This document shows positions 16,858-23,470 of a stretch of DNA of 43,009 nt, piece by piece. A program made the translations under genes and the position numbers. The number at the start of each line of letters is the position of its first letter. Position 1 is the first letter of the stretch. This stretch comes from Selenomonadaceae bacterium (GTDB lineage: Bacteria > Bacillota > Negativicutes > Selenomonadales > Selenomonadaceae), in contig JAFWWC010000039.1 in assembly GCA_017518105.1 (NCBI GenBank), positions 1-43,009 on the forward strand. Direction: 5' to 3'. A model generated the notes under the pieces. That model was not told the DNA's origin. It was given only the letters and a program-made list of their open reading frames with translations, and searched no databases.

Positions 16858-17613
16858 TTACCTGTGGAGCTTCTGGAGTTCTTCCATTAAGTATTCGTTC
16901 TTGATTTTAATGTAGGTGCCCCTCATGCCACGAGATTTGGAGTCTATGACGCCCGCTGACTGAAACTTGCGCAGAGCATTGACGATAACAGAACGAGTAA
17001 TTTTCGCGCCGTCAGCTATCTTTGAGGCAATGAGGGTGCCTTCATTGCCGTTGAGTTCGCCGAAGATATTAACAGCCGCCTCTGCCTCCGAGTAACTGAG
17101 CGTCGACAATGCGATTTGAACAGTTGCCTTCTCGCGAGCCTCCACCTCAGCTTTCTCCGTGTGGTCGCGAAGCATTTCCATTCCGACAACCGTCGCGCCG
17201 TATTCCGCAAGCAATAAATCGTCGTCGGTTACTTCTTCTTCATAGCGGGCGATAATCAGCGTGCCAATCCTGCGTCCCACGCCGTAAATCGGGACGAGCG
17301 TAAAATATTCCCCGCTTACAGGCAAACCGCCCCTTGAGTCAATGTAATTCTTCGGATTAGCTTGGGTTGTGGTAAATTGATTCAGCCAGCGAACGTAAGC
17401 GGCAGGGAACTTGCCCTTGCAGATAATTTCATCGGCGGGATTAACGTCCTCTTCTGCGGTGAGCGCGTAGCCATAAAGGTCGCCTTTCCTGTCAGCAATA
17501 TAAATATCGGCTTTGAGAACCTCGCTTAAGACCTGCGAAATCCCTTCATACTCCACATTTTCGGAACGCTGGAGTAGCTTGTTAATCTTCCTAGTTTTCT
17601 CCAAAAGCGTCAT
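16858..17613 (-). CDS. codY: GTP-sensing transcriptional repressor CodY
   Basis: 251 aa from ATG 17613 (AAAGGGGAG upstream); additional upstream codons in frame have no ribosome binding site. CodY represses stationary-phase and nutrient genes when bound to GTP and branched-chain amino acids. Residues 1-~150 form the GAF-type effector domain (TLLEKTRKINKLLQ start, NPADEIICKGKFP, GYALTAEED). Residues ~190-250 form the winged helix-turn-helix, with IASKIADGAKITRSVIVNAL and GMRGTYIKIKN, which are near-diagnostic. It is divergent from the lactate-type dehydrogenase gene, and a CodY-box match lies next to its own -35, so autoregulation is likely. Confidence 0.96.
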   Translation of the reverse strand: MTLLEKTRKINKLLQRSENVEYEGISQVLSEVLKADIYIADRKGDLYGYALTAEEDVNPADEIICKGKFPAAYVRWLNQFTTTQANPKNYIDSRGGLPVSGEYFTLVPIYGVGRRIGTLIIARYEEEVTDDDLLLAEYGATVVGMEMLRDHTEKAEVEAREKATVQIALSTLSYSEAEAAVNIFGELNGNEGTLIASKIADGAKITRSVIVNALRKFQSAGVIDSKSRGMRGTYIKIKNEYLMEELQKLHR

Positions 17614-17664
17614 ATATAAAACTCCCCTTTGAAAGATTTTTTCGTTGCTCAATATCCTACGTTT

Positions 17665-17692
17665 ATACTAACACGAAAATTCATAATGTCAA
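17665..17692 (-). promoter_or_regulatory. Promoter of codY
   Basis: Minus strand: TTGACA (17692-17687), 16-bp spacer, TAGTAT (17670-17665). TATAAA at 17667-17662 is a second possible -10. Confidence 0.55.
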
Positions 17693-17695
17693 TTT

Positions 17696-17710
17696 AGTTT
17701 TCAGAATTTT
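17696..17710. promoter_or_regulatory. CodY-box candidate between codY and the divergent dehydrogenase gene
   Basis: AGTTTTCAGAATTTT matches the CodY consensus AATTTTCWGAAAATT at 12 of 15 positions. It lies 3 bp upstream of the codY -35 and 11 bp upstream of the -35 proposed for the dehydrogenase gene, so it could act on both. Confidence 0.55.
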
Positions 17711-17721
17711 TCATGCAGTCC

Positions 17722-17750
17722 TTGACGGCTGGCGGCAAAAGTTGTAAACT
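17722..17750 (+). promoter_or_regulatory. Promoter of the lactate-type dehydrogenase gene
   Basis: TTGACG (17722-17727), 17-bp spacer, TAAACT (17745-17750). An imperfect inverted repeat, TTGTAAACTTTTTTAAACA (17742-17760), overlaps the -10 and resembles a Rex operator. Confidence 0.5.
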
Positions 17751-17809
17751 TTTTTAAACAGAGCGTAAAGCTCCGCGAAAGTTCTTTATATTAAAGGGAG
17801 GAATGCTAA

Positions 17810-18778
17810 ATGGGTAACCGCAGGAAAATCGTTGTCGTCGGAACTTCTAACGTCGGCTCGGCAGTCGTCAACAAACTCGCTGACTTCCAGCTCGCATCTG
17901 AAATTTGCTTAATCGACCTCAATCAGGACAAAGCATGGGGCGAGGCAACCGACTCCAGCCACGCAACTGCTTGCGTCTACAGCACCAATATTAAATTCCG
18001 TGCCACCAGCGATTACAGCGTTTGCAAAGGTGCTAACATCGTCATCATCTGCGCGGGTCCGTCGATTCGTCCGGGTGAAACCCCTGACCGTCTTAAACTC
18101 GCCGGCACCAATGCAAAGATTATGAACTCGGTCTTCCGCGCAATCGCCGAACACACCAAAGAGGCTGTCATTATCCTCATTACAAACCCGCTTGACGTTG
18201 CAACCTACGTCGTAACCAAAATCGCGGAAGAAATCGGCTACCCGACCAACCTTATCATGGGTACCGGCACCATGCTTGAAACTTACCGCTTCCGCCGCAT
18301 TCTCGCTAACAAATACGAAGTCGACCCGAAGAACATCAACGGCTACGTCCTCGGCGAACACGGCAACGCGGCATTTGTCGCTTGGTCGACCACTGGTTGC
18401 GCTGGCTTCCCGCTTGAGAAACTCGACGAATATTTCCGCCACACCGAACCCCTTGACAAGAAGGCCGTTGAGCAAGAACTCATTCAGGTTGCTTACGACG
18501 TTATCAACCGCAAGGGCTACACCAACACCGGCGTTGCTATGGCGGCTGTTCGTTTCGTCAAGTCCGTCCTCTATGATGAGCATACCATTCTGCCCTGTTC
18601 GGCTCTCATGAACGGCGAATACGGCATTACTAACGTTGCCCTGTCGATGCCCCGCATGGTTTGCGCCGATGGTCTTATGCGCGTCTTTGAAATCGCTCTC
18701 ACCGACGAAGAATTGGAAAAGATGTACGCTGCGGCTAAATCCGTTCGTGCGGCTCTCGACGGTGCTGGCATTAAGTAA
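17810..18778 (+). CDS. L-lactate / L-2-hydroxyacid dehydrogenase (L-HicDH-like active site)
   Basis: 322 aa; ATG 17810 follows GGGAGGAA. Member of the LDH/MDH superfamily: NAD loop GTSNVGSA (11-18), NPLDV (126-130), and GEHGNAAFVAWS (182-193) with catalytic His184. Three positions differ from classical LDH. The active-site loop reads AGPSIRPGETPDRLKL instead of QKPGETRLDL. The Asp that pairs with the catalytic His is Glu157 (GTGTMLETYRFR). GEHGD is GEHGN, as in L-2-hydroxyisocaproate dehydrogenase. It may reduce pyruvate or larger 2-keto acids to L-hydroxyacids, regenerating NAD. It stands alone with its own promoter and terminator, divergent from codY. Confidence 0.85.
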   Translation: MGNRRKIVVVGTSNVGSAVVNKLADFQLASEICLIDLNQDKAWGEATDSSHATACVYSTNIKFRATSDYSVCKGANIVIICAGPSIRPGETPDRLKLAGTNAKIMNSVFRAIAEHTKEAVIILITNPLDVATYVVTKIAEEIGYPTNLIMGTGTMLETYRFRRILANKYEVDPKNINGYVLGEHGNAAFVAWSTTGCAGFPLEKLDEYFRHTEPLDKKAVEQELIQVAYDVINRKGYTNTGVAMAAVRFVKSVLYDEHTILPCSALMNGEYGITNVALSMPRMVCADGLMRVFEIALTDEELEKMYAAAKSVRAALDGAGIK

Positions 18779-18807
18779 TCTCGACGACAATTTTTTCTGC
18801 ATAGAAA

Positions 18808-18838
18808 GAAGCCCTTTCACATTCGGAGGGCTTCTTTT
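18808..18838 (+). terminator. Rho-independent terminator after the dehydrogenase gene
   Basis: Perfect stem GAAGCCCT (18808-18815) / AGGGCTTC (18827-18834), followed by TTTT. Confidence 0.9.
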
Positions 18839-18899
18839 ATGCCTTGCTTAAGATTGGTTCGTTAAAATTAAAGTAATCTAGATAAAGAGCAGTAGAAAG

Positions 18900-19085
18900 T
18901 TTAAATTTTTAGCGCGGGCAGGGATAGAATTATTATTGACGGCGTGGAAAAAATATTGATATAGGTGACATCGTAAAAATTCCCGCCCTATGCAAGCGCA
19001 TTGTCATTGCCGACATTTTGCTCAAGATTGTTGAGGTATGGTTTAGCAAAGAGATAATTGCTGAGAACAAAATTATTCATGGAAG
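18900..19085 (+). other. AT-rich spacer with a possible coding remnant
   Basis: Between the terminator and the next gene there is about 250 bp without a proper gene. One frame reads a short peptide (FSAGRDRIIIDGVEK). After a shift at the A run near 18955 it continues as DIGDIVKIPALCKRIVIADI, then LLKIVEVWFSKEII and AENKIIHG, up to the ribosome binding site of the next gene. The amino acid composition looks protein-like, but I recognise no family. It may be the decayed end of a gene, or chance. Confidence 0.25.
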
Positions 19086-19097
19086 GAGATGTTTTTT

Positions 19098-20573
19098 ATG
19101 GTAATAGTGCGACCAGTTGCGGGTTTAGGTAATCAACTTTTTATGTATGCTTGTGCTAGGAGTTTGGCTCATAAATTAAACACGGAACTGAAAATTGATA
19201 CAAGAGGAATAGTTAATTACAGACTCAAACCTTATAATATTCAAGCAACTTTGGCAACGCCCGAAGAAATTAAACAGGCTAGACAAATAAATGTAAAAAA
19301 TATACTGTCGCCACAAACCGATTATCAAGGTGATATACTTTTTCCTTATTTTTTGGTGGACGAAAAATATTTTGTAGATATTGCTGATATCCTACGCCAA
19401 GAAATTATTCTAAAGGAGCCGTTGAGTTCAATCGCCGAAATTTGGAAACAAAAAATTCTTTCTACCGCGTGTTCAGTTTCTTTGCATATACGCCGCGGAG
19501 ATGTCATAAAAAATCCCGCTTATGTTCACATTTACGGCAGACTTTCACTGGACTATTACAAAACTTGTGTACAGCAATTAAAAGATAGCATTCCATGTTT
19601 TACCGTTTTTGTTTTTTCTAATGATATAAAATGGGCGAAGGAAAATTTAAAGCTCGACGTACCAGTGGAATTCGTTGAGGGTTGCAAATCAGACGATGAA
19701 GATTTTATCTTAATGAGCCTTTGTAAACACAACATCGTTGCCAATAGTACCTTTAGTTGGTGGGCAGCTTGGCTTAATTCAAATCCCGACAAAAAAGTCT
19801 TTTCTCCGGATCATCGTGGTCGTAATTATGGACATGAGCTCATCCTTCCCGAAAGTTGGATAAAAGTTCCTGTTGACTATGAAAAATCTGTTCCCGATGA
19901 TGTAGAACCACTTCTCTCCATTATTATCTACGCTGAAAAAGAAGCGGCTGTTGTTCCGTTGCTATCTGCAATTTCGAGTCAAAAACTTAAGGATTATGAA
20001 CTTATTTTTATTGATAATACATCTGGTCTCAGCGAAAGTTTTTATCAGCAACTCACCGAGAAAAGACGAGTTACAATCCAAAAAGCTAATAAGGCGGCAT
20101 TATTTAACCGTGCATTGAGTCGTTCTCGTGGGATATTTGTTTTGTTTTTGCAAGAAGAAGATATTATACTTCCAGAAATGGAGTGGATACTAGGTAGCAT
20201 TTATGAGATACATATAAATATGCTTCCAGATATTATTTATTCCGTGCGATGGCTAGAAGAAAATGAAGACGGTGATGTTATCGTTGAGGGTATTAAAGAC
20301 AAAAAATTTTCCATTGTTTGGGACAAATCATTTAAAAATCTGATGTACCGGATGCTTTATAATGGTGAGAAATTACAGCAGTTAAAAACATCTTTCAACA
20401 CAGAAACAGCTAACTTATCGCTAAGAACAAAGATATTTAAGCGTGATTTTTTAAAGAAACATTCCGTGCTCTTTGACGAAAATCTTAAGGAAGATTTCCA
20501 AGCTTCTTTTTTCATGGACGCTTTGAAATGTAGTGAAAACTTTATTCTTATAGGTCATCATACCGTTGTATAA
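19098..20573 (+). CDS. Bifunctional glycosyltransferase: GT11 (alpha-1,2-fucosyltransferase-like) plus GT2-like domain
   Basis: 491 aa from ATG 19098, with AAGGAG (19083-19088) 9 bp upstream; ATG 19089 touches that site. Residues 1-~262 are a GT11 enzyme: PVAGLGNQLFMYACARSLA at the N-terminus, HIRRGD (130-135, GDP-sugar binding) and NSTFSWWAAWL (215-225). Residues ~270-490 start as a GT2 A-fold (LLSIIIYAEKEAAVVPLL, DYELIFIDNTS) and contain acidic motifs (QEEDIILPEME) in the region where the DXD is expected. The gene likely builds a fucosylated or related surface glycan using nucleotide sugars. It is clearly more AT-rich than its neighbours, stands alone, and follows an AT-rich spacer, consistent with horizontal acquisition. 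Activity of the second domain is uncertain. Confidence 0.85.
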   Translation: MVIVRPVAGLGNQLFMYACARSLAHKLNTELKIDTRGIVNYRLKPYNIQATLATPEEIKQARQINVKNILSPQTDYQGDILFPYFLVDEKYFVDIADILRQEIILKEPLSSIAEIWKQKILSTACSVSLHIRRGDVIKNPAYVHIYGRLSLDYYKTCVQQLKDSIPCFTVFVFSNDIKWAKENLKLDVPVEFVEGCKSDDEDFILMSLCKHNIVANSTFSWWAAWLNSNPDKKVFSPDHRGRNYGHELILPESWIKVPVDYEKSVPDDVEPLLSIIIYAEKEAAVVPLLSAISSQKLKDYELIFIDNTSGLSESFYQQLTEKRRVTIQKANKAALFNRALSRSRGIFVLFLQEEDIILPEMEWILGSIYEIHINMLPDIIYSVRWLEENEDGDVIVEGIKDKKFSIVWDKSFKNLMYRMLYNGEKLQQLKTSFNTETANLSLRTKIFKRDFLKKHSVLFDENLKEDFQASFFMDALKCSENFILIGHHTVV

Positions 20574-20670
20574 CACCGAAAAAATTAGGTTGCCATATTA
20601 GTTCTTGAAGGTCTTGACATATTTTTGTTAGGGCTTTTTTCATGCCTGAAAAATTTGTGACATGAAGTCT

Positions 20671-20698
20671 TTCACAAATAAAATTTTTATAGTACAAT
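20671..20698 (+). promoter_or_regulatory. Promoter of ftsZ
   Basis: TTCACA (20671-20676), 16-bp spacer, TACAAT (20693-20698), about 65 bp before the ftsZ start. The rest of the 190-bp spacer upstream is AT-rich and shows no gene. Confidence 0.55.
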
Positions 20699-20762
20699 GG
20701 CGGCGCACGACTGAAAAAGATTTCCTTGACGGAACCAAATAAATTTTATGGAGGCATGAGAT

Positions 20763-21911
20763 GTGTTTGAACTAGATGACAACACTTTAGACCAGTTCGC
20801 CAAGATTAAAGTAATCGGGGTGGGCGGCGGCGGCAATAACGCTGTCAATCGAATGATTTCCTTGGGCTTGGAGGGCGTAGAGTTCATTGCTATCAACACC
20901 GATGCACAAGCTCTTTTAACCGCGCTGGCTCCAAAGCGTATGCAAATCGGAGAAAAGCTCACTCGCGGACTAGGCGCGGGGGCTCGTCCCGAAATCGGGC
21001 AAAAGGCGGCAATGGAAAGTCGCGAAGACATTATCAACGCCCTGCGCGGCTCGGACATGGTCTTTATAACGGCAGGCATGGGCGGCGGCACAGGAACGGG
21101 TGCGGCTCCGGTCGTGGCGGAATGTGCTCGCGAAATCGGCGCGTTGACTGTCGGGGTCGTCACGCGTCCTTTTACCTTTGAAGGTCCTAAGCGCAAGAAG
21201 AACGCCGACATTGGCATTGAGAACCTTAAACGCAACGTCGACACGATTATCACAATCCCCAATGACAGACTTTTGCAGGTCGTCGACAAGAAAACTCCGG
21301 TGAATCAAGCTTTCATAATCGCCGATGATATTTTGCGTCAAGGCGTCAAAGGTATCTCGGATTTAATCGCGGTGCCTGGGTTGGTTAATCTGGACTTTGC
21401 GGACGTTAAGTCAATCATGAGCAATGCGGGCTCGGCTCTAATGGGTATCGGCGAAGCTTCGGGCGAGAATGCAACAGTTGACGCGGTTAAGGCGGCGATT
21501 GATTCTCCGCTTTTGGAAACGAGCCTGCAAGGTGCCCGCGGTGTTTTGCTCAACATTATGGGCGCGACGGACTCGCTGTCTATGCTTGAAGTCAACGAGG
21601 CGTCAACGACAGTTCAGGAAGCGGCGCACCCCGACGCAGAAATTATTTGGGGCGTCAGCGTCGACGAGTCTTTAGGCGATAAAGTTTCCGTCACGGTCAT
21701 TGCCACGCGCTTTGACGAGGAAGAGGAAGAGACCTACAGCGAGCCAGTCCGCCCCGCTTATAACGAACAGACTCAGCCGACTCCGCCACGGGCAAGGGAT
21801 GCTTTAAAGAAGTCGCCGTTTGGAAACTTTAATGCGGGCTTCGGCAACACGAATACTCAATCGGGCGGCGGCGAACTTGAAATCCCGACGTGGATGCGTT
21901 CGCGTAGGTAA
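20763..21911 (+). CDS. ftsZ: Cell division GTPase FtsZ
   Basis: 382 aa from GTG 20763, with GGAGG (20750-20754) 8 bp ahead. Tubulin homologue that forms the Z ring at midcell. Visible are the N-terminal nucleotide-binding loop [13 protein letters not shown], the GTP signature GGGTGTG (107-113), the T7 loop NLDFAD (209-214) that completes the neighbour's GTPase site, a variable acidic and Pro-rich linker (~315-365), and the conserved C-terminal peptide [10 protein letters not shown] that binds FtsA/SepF/ZapA-type partners. No ftsA or other division gene is adjacent. rnpB follows 38 bp downstream with its own promoter. Confidence 0.97.
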   Translation: MFELDDNTLDQFAKIKVIGVGGGGNNAVNRMISLGLEGVEFIAINTDAQALLTALAPKRMQIGEKLTRGLGAGARPEIGQKAAMESREDIINALRGSDMVFITAGMGGGTGTGAAPVVAECAREIGALTVGVVTRPFTFEGPKRKKNADIGIENLKRNVDTIITIPNDRLLQVVDKKTPVNQAFIIADDILRQGVKGISDLIAVPGLVNLDFADVKSIMSNAGSALMGIGEASGENATVDAVKAAIDSPLLETSLQGARGVLLNIMGATDSLSMLEVNEASTTVQEAAHPDAEIIWGVSVDESLGDKVSVTVIATRFDEEEEETYSEPVRPAYNEQTQPTPPRARDALKKSPFGNFNAGFGNTNTQSGGGELEIPTWMRSRR

Positions 21912-21913
21912 GG

Positions 21914-21942
21914 TTGACATGAAAAAAGTATGGTGATAGAAT
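21914..21942 (+). promoter_or_regulatory. Strong promoter of rnpB
   Basis: TTGACA (21914-21919), 17-bp spacer, TAGAAT (21937-21942), placed 2 bp after the ftsZ stop. It predicts transcription from about 21949-21950, which matches the 5' strand of RNase P helix P1. Confidence 0.85.
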
Positions 21943-21949
21943 TTCCGCC

Positions 21950-22295
21950 GTTGACAGGCAAGAAAGGCAATCGCGGGGGATTTTATCCCACGAGGAAAGT
22001 CCGGACTCCACAGAGCAGCGTGCCGGGTAACGCCCGGTGAGAGAAATCTTAAAGACAGTGTCACAGAAAAGAAAACCGCCGCCATAAGCGGTAAGGATGA
22101 AAAGGCAGGGTAAGAGCCTACCGGTTGTCGAGTAATCGGCAAGCCTGATAAACCTCACGCGGAGCAAGCCTAAATAGGAAAGGGTTGAGGTTGCTCGCTG
22201 ACCTTTCGGGTAAGGTGCTTAGACTTGAGCGGCAACGTTCAAGCAAGATAAATGATTGCCACTAACAGAATCCGGCTTATTGACTGCCCGCCAAC
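21950..22295 (+). ncRNA. rnpB: RNase P RNA (bacterial, type A-like)
   Basis: About 346 nt; catalytic RNA that matures tRNA 5' ends. Universally conserved blocks are present in order: GAGGAAAGTCCGGACTCC (21992-22009), ACAGTGTCACAGAAAAG, a GGTAAGGATGAAAAGG element, and the 3' core GATAAATGATTGCC (22247-22260) followed by ACAGAATCCGGCTTA. The ends are set by P1 pairing of GTTGACAGGC (21950-21959) with GCCCGCCAAC (22286-22295), 8 of 10 pairs, and by the promoter just upstream. Exact ends may differ by a few nucleotides. Confidence 0.95.
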
Positions 22296-22299
22296 AAAA

Positions 22300-22340
22300 A
22301 ACGTCGCTACTCTGGACAAGGGGGCGGCGTTTCAACTTTA
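22300..22340 (+). terminator. Possible terminator of rnpB
   Basis: AACGTCGC (22300-22307) pairs with GCGGCGTT (22324-22331), one U·G pair. The following T-rich tract is short and interrupted (TCAACTTT), so this is tentative. Confidence 0.45.
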
Positions 22341-22423
22341 AAAAACTTTCCGTAATTCATTTATTAATCACGTCGAAAGCTTATAATCCGATTAGATTTC
22401 AATTAGAAAGGAAGTGGCTGATT

Positions 22424-23089
22424 TTGAGGAGTTTCTTGCGAGCGTTGATGGCGGTGGTTTTCCTGTTATCGATTAGTGCCACAGGTAATGCGGCGGGTCA
22501 ATTCAGAGTCGGCGACCAGGGCGAGGAGATTGCTGAAGTTCAAGAACAACTCGTTTTGCTCGGCTATGACGTAATGGCAGACGGTTCCTTTGGTGCGGCG
22601 ACGGCTGATGCTATCAAAGAGTTTCAAAAGTCCCAAGGCATCAAAGCGGACGGTTTGATTGGTCCGGCGACTTACTCGGCTCTTCTTGGCAAGGATATGC
22701 CCGACATCTCCAATCGTATCGGTTACTTAGCCAACAGCATCGTTTCGGCGTCGATGAATTATATCGGCGTGCCCTATGTCTTCGGCGGCACAAGCCCCTA
22801 TGGCTTCGATTGCTCTGGCTACGTGCAATACGTCTTCGCAAAGGCGGGTATCTCCATTCCGCGCACAGCTGATGTTCAATACGACTTCGGAACTCCCATT
22901 TCCACGACCGACCTTGTCTCAGGCGATTTAGTCTTCTTCAGCACCTACACTTATGGCGCGTCGCACGTGGGAATTTATCTCGGCGACAACCAATTCATTC
23001 ACGCCAGCTCTAGTCGCGGTGTAACTATCGATTCTTTAGGAAGTTCTTATTGGAGCTCGCACTACATTGGCGCACGCAGAATTTTATAA
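22424..23089 (+). CDS. Secreted NlpC/P60 peptidoglycan endopeptidase with peptidoglycan-binding domain
   Basis: 221 aa from TTG 22424, with AAAGGAAG 9 bp ahead. The open frame runs further upstream but there overlaps the RNase P RNA, so the short form is right. Residues 1-~26 are a signal peptide (SFLRALMAVVFLLS then ATGNAAG). Next is a PG_binding_1 domain (GDQGEEIAEVQEQLVLLG to IGPATYSALLG). The NlpC/P60 catalytic domain follows, with the Cys in FDCSGYVQYVF, the His in ASHVGIYLGD, and FIHASSSRG. It is expected to cut D-Glu–diamino acid bonds of peptidoglycan outside the membrane. A TATAAT at 22382-22387 may be its -10. A strong terminator follows. Confidence 0.92.
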   Translation: MRSFLRALMAVVFLLSISATGNAAGQFRVGDQGEEIAEVQEQLVLLGYDVMADGSFGAATADAIKEFQKSQGIKADGLIGPATYSALLGKDMPDISNRIGYLANSIVSASMNYIGVPYVFGGTSPYGFDCSGYVQYVFAKAGISIPRTADVQYDFGTPISTTDLVSGDLVFFSTYTYGASHVGIYLGDNQFIHASSSRGVTIDSLGSSYWSSHYIGARRIL

Positions 23090-23117
23090 GTCTTTCAAGA
23101 CTTCACCAAACAAAAAA

Positions 23118-23148
23118 TGTCCCTCGATAAGCCGAGGGGCATTTTTTT
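23118..23148 (+). terminator. Rho-independent terminator after the NlpC/P60 gene
   Basis: TGTCCCTCG (23118-23126) pairs with CGAGGGGCA (23133-23141), one U·G, then TTTTTTT. Confidence 0.9.
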
Positions 23149-23172
23149 ATCCGAACGTCTGATAATTTACTT

Positions 23173-23376
23173 AAGCTTGGTGTCGCCTATGGTATAGGTC
23201 TTGCTACTTGTGAAAATTGCTCCCGAAAATATTCAAGCCCTAAGTGAACTTTGAAACTCGCCGACAGCTTGAGGCTGTCAGTCTCTTTTATCAGAAGAAA
23301 TGTTCTGAAGGAAAAGGGCATTTAACTGCCATTGGGCATGTTTGTTATAAAATCCTTGCCATTATTTACCAAGCTA
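23173..23376 (+). ncRNA. Candidate structured RNA of about 200 nt (6S-like layout)
   Basis: The ~380-bp gap before valS has no gene but contains nested complementary segments. AGCTTGGT (23174-23181) pairs perfectly with ACCAAGCT (23368-23375). Inside are ATGG (23189-23192) / CCAT (23359-23362), AGG / CCT, and GCCCT (23237-23241) / AGGGC (23315-23319). These enclose two hairpins: GACAGC-TTGAG-GCTGTC (23263-23279) and TCAGAA / TTCTGA (23291-23308). GATAAT (23161-23166) is placed so that transcription would start at about 23173, the first base of the closing helix. The length and the closed-end, open-middle shape recall 6S RNA. valS has its own promoter after this element, so it is not simply the valS leader. 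No family-specific sequence motif was recognised. Confidence 0.4.
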
Positions 23377-23408
23377 CGCCGAGAAATTTTTCGTGAGTTC
23401 GGGGATAT

Positions 23409-23437
23409 TTGACTTTAAAGCGGCGGCAGTTTATTAT
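23409..23437 (+). promoter_or_regulatory. Promoter of the valS operon
   Basis: TTGACT (23409-23414), 17-bp spacer, TATTAT (23432-23437), giving a leader of only about 28 nt before valS. The leader is too short for a T-box. Confidence 0.75.
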
Positions 23438-23470
23438 GGCAAATAATTTCACATTTAGGAGGCACAAACC

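Noticed and set aside
17909..18820. 303-codon minus-strand frame opposite the lactate-type dehydrogenase
   Set aside because: Antisense shadow; the sense protein is unmistakable.
22256..22423. N-terminal extension of the NlpC/P60 gene
   Set aside because: It overlaps the 3' core of the RNase P RNA and comes before the signal peptide; TTG 22424 with its ribosome binding site fits a secreted protein.
23150..23470. T-box riboswitch in front of valS
   Set aside because: No T-box sequence (AGGGTGG-type) is seen and the valS promoter leaves a leader of only ~28 nt.
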